Origin: Akebia trifoliata
Taxonomy: Eukaryota; Streptophyta; Magnoliopsida; Ranunculales; Lardizabalaceae
NCBI GenBank assembly: GCA_017979445.1
Contig: CM030718.1
Coordinates: forward strand, 28,701,021 to 28,765,020
Direction: 5' to 3'
Length of the DNA stretch: 64,000 nt
Below, in pieces: positions 11,008 to 23,206 of this stretch. The position numbers and the translations under genes are program-made. Position 1 is the stretch's first letter. Each line of letters begins with the position of its first letter. Under the pieces are notes generated by a model that worked only from the letters and a program-made list of their open reading frames with translations, was not told the origin of the DNA and ran no database searches.

Positions 11008-12189
11008 TCCAATGGTTTTCAAGTTAGGAAGTTTTCAATTATGTGAGTATGACTCTAGAATCTAAGATACATGACATACATATAATGATTTAATTATCAG
11101 TCCAAAATCTAGTTAATACCTCAATCACTGAGGTGATTCAGCAAACAATTATAATGATTTAATTATCAATCTAAAAATCCAATAAAAAATTTACAATATT
11201 ATAGTAAAATTCTTAATCATAGTATTCCTTGAGAAGATTTGAACTATTAGAAACATCTAAGCTTAATCGAAAAAATTACAACTTAGATCTCAACCAATTA
11301 TCGAAAAAATTCAGAACATAATAAACTAAACAAAATATATGAACATCCCTTGGGCTCGAATGAGAGAGAGAGGTGGTTATTCTTACTCTTATAAGAGAGA
11401 GAAATAAAAAGGAGAATCAATGTAAAAAAATCCAAAGAGTTGCATAGATTGATTCAATTTCAGTTATTCTCTACAAATTAACGGAGATCGATTTGAATTT
11501 AGATCTACTTCTTTGTTGTTTTTAAGTATGATTTTTTTTAGTTTCTCTTGATCGATTTGTCAAAAAGAAAGTGAGAGAGAGACCTGTCTGAATAGGCTAT
11601 TCGAGAGTGGAGACGATAGAGAAATTGAGAACTCCAACCCATAGAGGACATGGGAGTTTTGTTAATAACTTGAGTTAATGCCATTTTCTTTTTGCTGAAT
11701 ATTACAATATTCATAAAAGATTCATTTTCTTAAAATATTTGTTTTATTCATTTTCTCGTTAAAATAAGAAAAGAAATTCGAATCATTCAAATATTCAAAA
11801 GAATAATATTTTTCTTTAAAAAAAAATTTCGTGAAGTTTTCACGAATGAAATGGCAGTTTGCTACAACTCCAATATCCAGATCTAGCTTTAAAACTCATT
11901 GACTCAAATATTAAACGAATGGACTCGACTTTTTTGGATCGATTCAATGGACAATTAATGGACATATGTACTGAAATCAGGTTGATTAACGAATTACAAC
12001 CATTGGATCTGTGTATCAAAGCTTGGAGCCCACAACATAACCACATGGCAAAAGGAGGACATGAATTTGGGGTAGCACGACCCAAAATTGTCCAGTTTTA
12101 GGTTTCCAAATAGGCCTTAGAAACCTGATTTTCGAATCTCATTCATCTCGACATCGTTAACTAATGAGACAGATTTCAACCAAGTTAAC
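11008..12189. other. Gene-free AT-rich stretch
   Basis: I see no coding or RNA gene here. A motif TAATGATTTAATTATCA occurs twice (about 11083 and 11154). Short open frames on both strands at about 11840-12100 overlap one another and match nothing I recognise. Confidence 0.5.
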
Positions 12190-12284
12190 TGAGAGTTTGT
12201 ATATATTTTTTTTTTTTGATAAGTAGTAATTCATTCATATAAGAAAATCAGGCCAGTCGAGATGACCAGCCTTACAATACGGAA

Positions 12285-13701
12285 CTACTCATAAGGAAGA
12301 CAACAAATCCCATCCCAATTAAAAATAAAATCTTCGAAGAAAACCCCCCTAAATTCCTTAAAAACTTTGGACCAGAAGAATATAAAGCCCACAATGGACA
12401 TAATTGTCTCTCCACAATCTTTCTGCTTCCCCTCGAAGATACGCCTATTTCTTTCAAGCCACACCCCCCAACAGATTGCAAATGGTGTAATACTCCACAA
12501 CAGTCTCTTCGTGCCACCAAACGAGTAACCGATAGAAGACCAACGAGTAAATAGCTCCTTTAGAGTTTGAGGAAGACAAGATATAACTCCAAACAAATTC
12601 AAAAAATGCACCCATATACCATGTGTAAACTTACAATGAAGAAGAAGATGATCTGACGATTCTCCATTATCCATACATAGCACACAACAACTCGCCCCAC
12701 ACAAACCACGTTGCATCAGAAAATCTACCGTTTGAATTCTTCCTAAGGACGCTGTCCATGTGAAGAACGCAACTTTACTTGGAACTCTAGGGCCCCAAAT
12801 TGAAACATGAGGAAAGGAAATATCTGCATTGTCACATAAGGAATGATAGAACGAGCATACCGAAAACTTTCCATCCTTACTCGCCATCCACACTCTCTCA
12901 TCCTCCCTACTCGAATGAAATTCTAAGCGTGAAGCTCCACCAACTAATCTAACAACATCTCCAAGTTCCAAATTGTCGAGTCCTCTCCGAAAACCAAGGT
13001 CCTATGCCCATTCACCGCCTATAGATTGTCGAAATGATGTGATTGGACTCCCTTTTTTTTTAGGATATGGAGTACAAATTAGGAAAAACCTCTATAAGTG
13101 GTCGGTTTTCGCACCAAATATCTTCCCAAAATCTTACCCGATTACCTTGTCCCACTTTGAATTTAATTCTCGGATTGAACAACGGAATGATCTTCATGAT
13201 ACCTTTCCACATCCCACATCCATGAGGATGTTTAACTGAACCGTTTTCCCACCCCGTCCATCTGGCGCCATACTTCCCTTCTATGACTTGTTTCCACAAG
13301 CTATTTCTGTCAATCCCAAACTTCCAAAGTCATTTTCCCCTCAATGCCAAATTCATAGTCCCGAGTCTCCTAACTCTGAGGCCATCATATTTCTTATCTA
13401 AGCAAACCCGTTTCCAACTCACTAGATGGTGCTTCCTACTCCCAACTCTACCATGCCAAAGAAAGTTGCGGAAAAGCTTATCTAGTCTTTGTTCCACACC
13501 TCGGGGCAATGAAAGTAGAGAAAGAAAGTAAACTGGGATACTAGATAGTACACTTTTTATCAGAGTCAATTTACCTCCTTTGGAGAGATAATTAGCTTGT
13601 CACACCGCTATTTTCCTCTCGATCCTTTCCACTATTGGATCCCAGATCTCCACCCTCCTATATGGGGCCCCTAGCAGCAACCCCAAATAAGTAGAAGGTA
13701 A
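12285..13701 (-). pseudogene. LINE ORF2, C-terminal part (end of RT, zf-RVT domain)
   Basis: The piece at 13569-13330 has the post-RT segment (SVLSSIPVYFLSLLSLPRGV, then RNFLWHG) and is followed by 13299-13060 (FWEDIWC). The piece at 12971-12285 carries the zf-RVT region, with WKxxVPSKVAFFTW-type spacing (WGPRVPSKVAFFTWTA), CVLCMDNGESSDHLLLHC and WGVWLERNRRIFEG. The C terminus is at 12285 and a short 3' UTR leads to the poly(A). The three pieces are in different frames or separated by stops, so it is dead. The missing upstream part continues at 26369-27201, beyond the Athila-like insertion. Confidence 0.9.
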
Positions 13702-13706
13702 CCTGC

Positions 13707-15013
13707 TGATAAGGTCCCAATAATCTCACTTTGGGACCGTAATTTCATCGAGATTACCATCGTATAAATACTAGTTCCCTTAAAATAATAATAAATTTTA
13801 TTTTAATCCCAAATTAATGTGGCTAACAATAGTTTGTTACTAATTTCAGGTGAAAAGGGCTCATTCGGAAATCAACAAAGGAAATAATAATTACTGTTAC
13901 AACATGCGAGCAAAAATGAAGTATCCGACAAAATCTCGAGGATTTTGGGCGCCACGTCACCGCGCCGCGGCTAGCCATGACCGCGCCGTGGTCATTTCGA
14001 GGAATTGGCCCTCGAGATTTTCACAGAAGCTTCTAGAAGCTTCGGTGGTTGTAACTGATTGGGTCATTCGAATCGAATTATCCGCCAAATCACTTCGATT
14101 ACCCGAATATGAACATTATAAATTGGGAGGTTGATTTCAAAGGAAGGGGCTCTTCTCTTCTTCTCTTCTTCCATAATTTTTTATTTTTCTTCTTTTAATT
14201 CTCTGTAATTTTTCCTTTGGGTGAGATCTTGAGTGTAGTGAGAACATCAAGAGGAACCATTCATTGTTTGTGTAATTGTTGGGAGAGCTATAAAAGAAGA
14301 ATTTCGGATCGATCATCATCTTCATCTTCTTCACCTATTCTCTCTTTTCTCTTTTATTATTTTTCTGCAATTACAATGCTTGCAATGATTGGCTAAATTC
14401 TCATTAGAGAAGTTAAGGAAGCCATAGCAAATTAATCCCTCTAGTGTAGATTTAAATTCTTGCTTTGCTTACATGTTTTAATTCTGAAAATTCTATTTTG
14501 ATTAAGGTAATCCAACTTATAATTCTGATCCAACTTAGATAGCCATTACTTAGATAAGTTCAAGAATGACTATGCTATGTGAAAAATTAGAATATGAGTT
14601 GGGCAATCTCAATCATACTAGTGTTTTCATGAATATCCTTTGATTACTCTTAAGGATTTAATTGTTCCACCGTCCGATCAATGAGCAATGACTTGCTCCA
14701 TGGATTGAGTTATATTCCGAATTTATCTACATTATGGATTAATTGCAAAGATTTGATTAACTTCTCTAATCTCTCTCTCTTAGATTTTCAATCTTTCTTT
14801 TCTGTTTTTAATTTCAATTGCAAGTAATTTTCATTTCATTTGTGCAACAAATCAATTTTGTTTTTAAGAAAAATCTGTTGTTAATTCTTTTTTTGTTTCT
14901 AACCGAATAAATCTTTGAATCTAAACTGTCCCTGTGGAACGAATTCGACTTGCCCAAAGTCTTAGTTCACATCTTAATCTCTGCATTTATTTAGCAAGAT
15001 TTACAACCGATGA
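13707..15013 (+). repeat. Athila-like 5' LTR
   Basis: 1307 bp, from TGATAAGGTCCCAATAATC to CAACCGATGA. It is matched by the 3' LTR at 23207-26363 after removal of the solo LTR nested there, and in diverged form by the solo LTR at 43339-44608. Confidence 0.93.
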
Positions 15014-15016
15014 AAA

Positions 15017-15034
15017 TGGCGCCGCTGCCGGGGA
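15017..15034 (+). promoter_or_regulatory. Primer-binding site of the Athila-like element
   Basis: TGGCGCCGCTGCCGGGGA starts three bases after the LTR. It is close to the complement of a tRNA-Asp 3' end, the primer usually reported for Athila elements. The tRNA assignment is from family knowledge. Confidence 0.8.
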
Positions 15035-16350
15035 CAGCGAGTTGATTCATTTTCCAATTCGGAAAGTATCCGAAATAGAACCGAACGTGTTTTGCTTGAA
15101 ACAGAAGCCAAACGAACAGAAAAAAAAAATTGAAAAAAATTTCATTACAATCCTCAGGATATCAGAAACCATTTCCAATTTGAAAAATCGATTTTCATCA
15201 AAATTTTATTGCGCCGCGGTTACCCCTAGGTGCGCCGCGATGACGTGGCAACATTTTCTGCTAATTTTTGTTGGACAAGTTTCTGACATCATGGACATTG
15301 TAATGGTCATATTGGTTTTTTTTTCTTAGTATTCTGATTTGAATAATTTTGTTCTATTCAGGTAAAGGACTCGACGGAAGTCAACGGAAATTGACGAAAG
15401 GCGACACGTGGAATTTTTATCCACTGAATTGATTCTATCACCAAGAAGATCAGCAAATTCAAATTTTCTCTGCATTTTTATTTTTCTTAGAAAACAATTT
15501 GTATTAGGTACTTGAACTTGTATTAAATTTTAATAGTATCTGAGAGGGCTCGGATTGTAATAGATTTAGGGACGGACGATAGTGGGACGAAACTATCTCA
15601 GCCCCTCGGGTTCGTACACCAAGTTTGGTGTTGGTGGCCCGAGTCGACTCAACTCGATCATCCCCCGTCTAGAACGGGAGGTAAATTTTGAAACACTCAC
15701 GCATCACTCGCTAGTGAGTTTCTGTATTGCTTTTGAGTGACTAATTTGTACACATTGGATTGCACCTAGTAACAAGGGCACCCTTACGAGGATGGCACCA
15801 TAAGATAAGAATCGGAGTTCATTATCGATATCTTGCCCTTCTAAGAAAATCAAATTCACAGCAAATTAATTAATTAAAATTAATTAGACTGGACTCTAGG
15901 TTCCATCGAGCTCATTAAGCAAAGCTAATCAAAAGTTGCACCAATTGCACTTCTTGATCGTGAACAGTGCCTAGCGCAATCTTGCCCTGTAGTTCTACGT
16001 GAATTCAGGGGATAGACTACGTTTATTCAAGACGAGAGGTGATCTAAGAGTGCCCTTGCTCAGCATTGTGCGCCACCTCTCCTCTGGAGATTAAACTGGC
16101 TGTTCCGATTTCAGAGATTTGGGTTGGAGGCTTTGATTAATCCTTAGAACCAGTTAGGAGCTGTCTAGTAATAGGCACCCAGTTCTCACGTGTGAATTTC
16201 TCCCTCCTATTGTGTGCAATTTGGTAGTGTATGTTAGGTAGGAGATCGTAGAAAAATCCAATTGTATTTGATCCGGAGATCACAAGGTCTCACCCTCTAC
16301 CTAAGGTTAGAAGAGAAAGCAACACCGTTCTCACTCCACCAGTCCTAGAA
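15035..16350 (+). other. Athila-like leader (non-coding)
   Basis: About 1.3 kb between the primer-binding site and the gag start. No ORF is convincing. The block at about 15945-16135 (TTGCACTTCTTG..., GGGGATAGACTACG, AGACGAGAGGT, CTTGCTCAGCATTGTGCGCC) is also present inside the Tat-like element at about 30560-30745. Confidence 0.7.
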
Positions 16351-18231
16351 ATGGATCCACATCCACTTCCACCTCATCACATCCATGAGGATCAACGAAC
16401 GCTCAATGAGTTGTTCGCACCTATTACTGCCAACCCTCCATCTTGTATAATTCTACCTGCCGCTAACGTGGCACAATTTGAAATTCGGGCAGCCACCATC
16501 AATATGTTGCCCAAATTCCACGGTTACGAGAGTGAACAACCGTACAATCACCTCAATAAATTCTTGACCTTATGCCAGACATTCAAAAATGGTCACCTCG
16601 ACGATGAGAATGTCAAGCTTAGGTTATTCCCGCTCTCTCTCGAAGACCATGCTGCGGCTTGGTTAAACTCCTTGTCCTCCAACTCTATCATTACATGGGA
16701 TGAGTTGTCGAGAAAGTTCATGGCCAAATTCTTCCCTATGGCGAAGACGGAACAATTCAAAAATGCCATTCGGAACTTCAAGGAAAGACCGGATGAAGAA
16801 TTCTCCCAGACTTGGGAAAGGTTCAATGACCTTCTTGTCAAGTGTCCACATCATGGGATAGACAAAGCCCAATTAGTTAATTTCTTTTACCGAGGTCTCC
16901 CAACAGCCCAGCATATTCTTCTCGAGTCTATGCATCAGGGTAAATTTATGAATCAAACTCCTAATCAAGCTTATGAATTCTTAGTCGAATTGGCTGAGAA
17001 TGCTCGAAATTAGAGCACAAACATAGGAGATTTAGGAGCCAAGAAGCCGGGCATGTATGAGGTTAAGTCTGACCTTGAACTCAAGAATGTCATGAATAGC
17101 CTTGTGAGTAGCTTACAAAGTCTCAATAAGAAGTTCGACGCTTTCAGTGTCAAATCCAATTTCCAAGAAGCCACTCCAATTTTTCAAGTCGCCATAGAGA
17201 CATTTTCATCATGTCAGCTGTGTGAAAATTTTAATCATTCTACGGAGAATTGTCCCACCTTGACTCCCTCGCAGTCAGAGCAAGCCAATGCTGTTGGAAA
17301 TTACAGCACATATAGGAAACCCACTCCTAACTCTTATAGTCAGACGTACCATCCCGATAATAGGTTTCACCCCAATTTCTCCTATCGACAAAGTGAACCT
17401 ATCCAATCAGAAGGTCCTCCAGGGTTTCAGAAAAATTTCAATCGTCAAACTCATGCTAGTACGAACCTATCTTTGGTTCCGCAACCATCCTATTCTTCAC
17501 CTCAAAATTCTGATCAACGGGCGATCATTGTCGACCCTATGACCAATTACTCTCCTCCGGTTGCTCAACCAAACTCAACATTGGAATCAATGATGGCTGA
17601 GATATTAAAGCAACAACAGCAACTTATACATCAACAAATCCAAACTACCCAGAGCTAGTTTCAGACCAATCAGGTCACTGCACAAGCAATTAAAAATTTA
17701 GAGGTTCAGATGGGTCAGTTAGCTTCATCCATAGGAGAGAAAAACAAAGGCCAGTTTCCCAGTCAAACTGTGCCTAATCCAGCAGGAACTGTTCCAAGAG
17801 GACAGTATGAGATCAATAGTCAGGCAGGTCCCTTTAATTCTGTCCAAGCCGTCCACACCTTACGATCTGGCAAATTAGTGGACAATAAAGTTGAAATGCC
17901 TGAGGAGGTTCTATCCAAAGAAACAACCTCTAGTGCACCTTCCACAGAAAAAGAAGACCAGTCTAAGGAAACACCTCCTCCTCTCGAAAGTCGAGTGATC
18001 ATTCCCAAAGCTTCGTTCCCTCATAGACTTCTAGACAACAAAAAGGGAAAACAATTGGAAGGAATTCTAGAAGTATTCAAAAATGTTCAAATAAATATTC
18101 CCTTCCTTGACGCAATTCGTCAAATTCCCTCATATGCCAAGTTTCTCAAAGATCTCACCACAGTGAAGCGAAAAACTCCTGTGCCAAGAGAGGCTGTGAT
18201 GACAGCCCAGTCTTCCTGTCTGATTCAGTAA
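16351..18231 (+). pseudogene. Athila-like gag
   Basis: It begins MDPHPLPPHH at 16351. The first 220 residues contain a capsid-type gag domain (INMLPKFHGYESEQPYNHL, then AAAWLNSL and KFFPMAKT). The same frame continues at 17053, where a CCHC zinc knuckle is visible (C-x2-C-x4-H-x4-C from about 17212), followed by Q/P-rich sequence. In-frame stops at 17011-17013, about 17656-17658 and 18229-18231 break the frame. Gag normally forms the virus-like particle in the cytoplasm. Confidence 0.88.
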
Positions 18232-18276
18232 ACAATTGTTCCTAAATTCAAGGACCCAGGCTGTCCTACAATTTCT

Positions 18277-18630
18277 GTGCACATTGGAGATACGATGATT
18301 GAGAAATGTCTATTAGATCTTGGGGCTAGTGTGAATCTTCTGCCTTTCTCAGTCTACCAGCAATTAGGTTTAGGGGAACTTAAACCTACGGATATCACTC
18401 TAAGTCTAGCAGATAGATCGGTGAAGATTCCCAAGGGAATAGTGGAGGATGTGATTATCAAAGTGAAGGATTTCTACTTTCCTGTCGACTTCGTAGTTCT
18501 TGACACTGAACCTGTCATTAACCCAAATTCTCATGTTCCAGTCATCTTAGGAAGACCTTTCTTAGCCACTTCCGATGCAGTCATCAAGTGTCGCAATGGT
18601 ATCATGACCATTTGGGGACATGAAGGTTAA
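18277..18630 (+). pseudogene. Athila-like aspartic protease
   Basis: Still in the gag frame, with the retropepsin-like active-site region LLDLGASVNLLPFSVYQQLG and a downstream ILGRPFLATSDA flap/helix. The usual D-S/T-G triad reads D-L-G-A, as is common in Athila-group proteases. The frame ends at 18628-18630, and pol continues in another frame from 18620, which marks a frameshift. In an active element it would cleave the gag-pol polyprotein. Confidence 0.82.
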
Positions 18631-20460
18631 AATGAATGTCTTCCAAAATAAGTTTCAATCTACTGACATGGATGATATGGAAGAAGTCAATATGATCGAC
18701 ACCCTGGTCAGTAGTACGTTTAAAGAAGCAGAAAATAAGGATCCGTTCGAAGAGTATTTTGGCCAATTCGGCCTTGAGTTCGATACTGAGAAATCCATCA
18801 GGGAGGTGAACTCTCTTCTTGAATCCGTCCCTATGATGGATTGGCAGCCAAAAATTCAGAGTCTGTCCTCTCTCTCGTCATCCCCAATAGTGGAGGAAAT
18901 TCCAAAGCTTGAGTTAAAGCAATTGCCTGATACGCTGAAATATGCATTTCTGGCTAGTGCTGAAACTTTTCCTGTCATTATCTCCCCTACTCTAGAAAAA
19001 TCACAAGAAAATCGGTTACTTGACGTTCTGCGCGAAAATAGAGAAGCTATTGGGTGGACCATAGCTGATATCAAAGGCATCAGTCCTTCTGTGGTCATGC
19101 ATCAAATTCATCTTGAGGAAAATTTCAAACCTTCAAGATAACCACAGAGGCGGCTCAATCCGGTGTTACAAGAGGTCGTCCGAAAAGAAGTCATCAAACT
19201 TTTAGATGCGGGTATTATATACCCCATCTCAGATAGTAAATGGGTTAGTCCAGTTCAGGTTGTCCCTAAAAAGTCGGGTGTCACAGTTGTGACAATCAGG
19301 ATAATGAACTCATACCTACTCGAGTCCAAACCGGATGGCGAGTTTGTATAGACTACCGAAAACTAAATTCGATGACACGTAAGGATCACTTCCCTCTTCC
19401 ATTCATCGATCAGATGCTTGAACGTTTAGCCGGTCATGCTTATTACTGTTTTCTGGATGGATATTCGGGATACAACCAGATTCCAATTACTCCTGAAGAC
19501 CAAGAAAAAACAACGTTTACCTGTCCATTTGGGACCTTCGCCTATCGACGTATGCCCTTTGGGCTATGTAATGCTCCTGCCACCTTTCCAAGGTGCATGT
19601 TGAGTATATTTTCTGATATGGTCGAAGACTTTCTTGAAGTCTTCATGGATGATTTTTCTGTATTCGGGTCGAGTTTTGATAACTGTTTGAATCATTTAAA
19701 GCTAGTTTTGAAAAGATGTCGAGAGAAGCACCTTGTGCTAAATTGGGAGAAGTGTCATTTCATGGTCACCTCTAGGATAGTTCTCGGGCATATTATTTCC
19801 CATAAAGGAATTGGGGTAGATAAAGCCAAGTCGATCTTATAGCAAATCTCCCTCCACCTAGAACTGTTAAAGAAGTTCGTTCGTTCCTAGGGCACGCAGG
19901 GTTTTATAGAAGGTTCATCAAAGACTTCGGAAAAATTTCAAAACCCCTGTGTGATTTGTTAGCCAAAGACATTTCTTTCGAGTTTTCTACCGCTTGTTTA
20001 TCCGCCTTTGCGAAGCTGAAAATGAGTTGACCTCAGCACCTATTATCCAACCACCCAATTGGGATCTCCCATTTGAGGTGATGTGTGATGCATCCGATTA
20101 CGTTATAGGTGTTGTATTGGGGCAACGAGTTGACAAACTCCCCCATGTCATCCAGTATGCCAGCAAGACGCTTAATGATGCCCAGCTCAATTATTCCACC
20201 ACGGAAAAGGAACTACTAGCAGTAGTTTTTGCCTTAGATAAATTTGGTTCCTATCTTATAGGGTCCAAAGTAGTCATTTTCACTGATCATGCAGCGCTGA
20301 AATACCTTCTTGCCAAGAAGGATGCAAAAGTGAGGTTGATACGATGGATCCTTCTTCTTCAAGAATTTGATCTCGAAATTCGAGATAAAAAGGGATGTGA
20401 GAATGTGGTTGCAGACCACCTATCTAGGCTAGTAGTTGAAACTCTCTCTGACTCTCTCCC
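18620..20460 (+). pseudogene. Athila-like reverse transcriptase and RNase H
   Basis: Pieces at 18620-19141, 19163-19351, 19372-19842 and 19994-20460 in changing frames. RT landmarks: VQVVPKKSGVTVV, DHFPLPFIDQMLERLAG, FLDGYSGYNQI, TFAYRRMPFGLCNAPATF and the catalytic FMDD at 19642-19653. RNase H landmarks: MCDASDY at about 20080, [29 protein letters not shown] and ADHLSRL. Stops and frameshifts lie near 19139, 19270-19350 and 19840. It would copy element RNA into DNA in particles, but is inactive as it stands. Confidence 0.9.
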
Positions 20461-20639
20461 AATTTCTGAAAATTTTCCTGACGAGCAAATCATGGCAATT
20501 TCTAATTCTGACACACCTTGGTACGTTGACATTGTCAACTACCTGGTGACAGGTCAAACTCCTACCTCTTGGAGTAAACAAAATCGCCTGCGCTTCCTCG
20601 CCCAAGCCAAATGGTTCTTCTGGGATGATCCATATTTAT

Positions 20640-21788
20640 TTAAATACTGCCCAGACAAGATAATTCGTCGGTGTGTTGCTGAGAGAGAACAGAGTGGGAT
20701 TCTCAAGTTCTACCACAATCACGCTTGTGGTGGGCATTTTGGAGGAAAGAAAACGACAGCTAAAATCTTACAGTGTGATTTTTTATTGGCCCACAATCTT
20801 TCGTGACGCTCATCTCTTTGCTAAATCTTGTGATAGATGTCAACGTCTAGGAAAAATCAGTCGAAGAAATGAGATGCCCCAACAACCAATTTTGATCATC
20901 GAAATCTTCGATGTTTGGGATATTGACTTCATGGGTCCCTTCCCCATTTCACACGGATTCCAATACATTTTAGTCGCAGTCGACTACGTGTCAAAATGGG
21001 TTGAAGCCACAGCTTGTCGAATGAATGATCATAAGGTTGTTGTTCAATTTCTCAAGAAACACAGTGTTTGCTCGATTTGGTACTCCTCGAGCCATCATCA
21101 GTGATGGAGGGAAACATTTCTGTAACCGAGTTTTCGAAAGCTTGATGCGCAAATATTCAATCACTCATAAGGTAGCTACTCCGTATCACCCACAAACTAG
21201 TGGGCAGGTTGAAATTTCTAATCGTGAGATCAAAACCATTCTTGAAAAAACCGTCAATCCGACTCGCAAAGATTGGTCCTTACGATTATCTGATGCCTTG
21301 TGGGCCTACAGAACAACGTTCAAAACTCCAATAGGAATGTCCCCTTATCGTTTAATCTTTGGTAGGGCTTGTCATTTGCCAGTCGAACTTGAGCATCGAG
21401 CTTATTGGGCGATAAAACATTTAAATTTTGATCTAGCAAAAGCCGGCGAGCTTAGAAAGCTCCAACTCACTGAGTTGGAAGAATTAAGGAATGATGCTTA
21501 CGATAGCGCAAAACTGTACAAAGATCAAACGAAAATCTGGCATGATAGGCACATTCAGAGAAAATCTTTCCACGTAGGCCAGAAAGTGCTCCTGTATAAC
21601 TCTCGCCTTCATTTATTCCCAGGGAAGTTAAAGTCCCGTTGACTGGACCATTTTTGATTCACAATATTCACCCTCATGGAAACATCGAGGTACTTAATCC
21701 AGCCAATGGAAATATTTTCCAAGTCAATGGCCAACGGCTGAAGTCATTTCAGACTCTCCCTCATTCATCAGAAAAAGATTCATTTTGA
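20640..21788 (+). pseudogene. Athila-like integrase
   Basis: An HHCC zinc-binding module ([21 protein letters not shown], then CDRCQRLG) is followed by the DDE core. The first D is in [10 protein letters not shown] at about 20920, the second in IISDGGKHF at about 21095, and the E in [12 protein letters not shown] at about 21210. The C-terminal segment includes [19 protein letters not shown]. In a further frame, sequence consistent with the end of Athila pol runs to a stop at about 21788. Frameshifts at about 20790, 21070 and 21640 break it. No env-like ORF follows. Confidence 0.87.
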
Positions 21789-23206
21789 GTAATCCTGTGT
21801 ACCAGGATTAGCTCCAGTTCCATGTCTAGCTGAAGACATTAAACTTAGCGCTATTTCGAGAGGCAACCCTTGATTTTTGTGCATATTCTGTCAATTTTTT
21901 TCCACATTTACTCACCTTCTCAAAAAGTTTAAATTTCGGATCAAAAAAATAAATAAATAAATAAAAATAAAAAAAATTCGGACCACTTATTTTGGCATAC
22001 TTTCTATTGCTAGAACTCTATGTGGCGTGCTTCTTCGCTTCTACATCTTATGCGGAACACTTCTTTTGGTTGTACCCACAACTTCTGCGATGTAATGAAA
22101 TCCGTTTTCAGGTGTGCTCTAAACTCATACTCTTTAATCATTGAGGACAATGCTAAATTTAGGTTTGAGGGTGTGGGATAGCACATTTCAATTTTTGTAC
22201 ATTGTTTTTGGTACATTTTTCAAAAATACCTTCATCAAAATGTTTATATGTACTGTCATCATACGAATTTTTAAACCAGGCTCATGTCCAATTTGTTTAT
22301 AAATTATTATTCCTCAAAAACAAGATATTTTGAAAAACAAAATTCACGTCACTTCTGATTGTAGTGAAAAAGTTATTTTGGATTAAGAGTTGTCTTCTTC
22401 GCTGTCTAAATGAGAGGGAAAGCTTGAAAATACTGAACTTTGACCTCCTTGTCCTTTGGTTGGCTGAATAGAAGAAAAACAGAACTGTAGTTGATATTTT
22501 TGAGACAGCAACCATAGGATTAGACTGGATACCTTGAAAAGGGCTACCTGTTTTTTGAAAAAAAAAAAAGAATATCGGAAAAATGATAAAGCATGAAAAA
22601 TGTTGAAAAGAAAAGCAGAAAGATGTGAAGGTTAGAACTGAAAAAGTACAAATTGTGAAAAGAGTCCAATGAAACCAAATAGTTCAGTAGGGTGAAAGCC
22701 GTCAATGGTAAAAACGTGAGTACACTGGAATATCACAGATAAAGTCCCTTAGAGGTATTAAAGTGAACATCCATACTTCTCACAATCCCAGACAGGAGGC
22801 TCAGTTTCGAGTTGGAAGTTAGGCAGACCCAACCGTCTTAGCAGTTAAGAAGGGAAACCTTGTTCCGAAAAATCTATATTACAATCAGAAAAATTTGTGC
22901 ACACACTCAAGATATTTCTGAAAATGAGGAATAAAAAGAATTTTTACTCAAATAGACCTTTGACTGGATTTTGAAAATTGGTGTGATGACACTATATGCA
23001 ATAATTTTGAAGTTGTTATCTTTCAAAATGTTAGAATTTTGTGGGTATATTCACTGCAAACCCTTACGAGTCAAACTCGTCCACTAGGGGTAACCTAGGG
23101 GTTTAAGGGCTTATTGCATAAGCTAAATGCAGTCGGGAACCTCACAAAGAGGAGTTGTTTACATTTAAGTTTTGCTCGGGACTAGTAAAATTGAGGTTTG
23201 AGGGTG
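21789..23206 (+). other. Athila-like 3' non-coding region and polypurine tract
   Basis: No ORF is recognisable. The polypurine tract TTGAGGTTTGAGGGTG (23191-23206) abuts the 3' LTR. A near copy, TTTAGGTTTGAGGGTG, lies about 1.03 kb upstream at about 22158-22173 and could be an extra internal priming site. A-rich simple sequence (AAATA)n lies at 21945-21975. Confidence 0.7.

Noticed and set aside
11840..12101. Overlapping 80- and 81-codon frames on both strands
   Set aside because: Each is the mirror of the other, neither resembles a known protein, and no gene signals are nearby.
14934..15329. 131-codon frame across the Athila LTR/leader boundary
   Set aside because: It spans the LTR end and primer-binding site, which are non-coding in this family.
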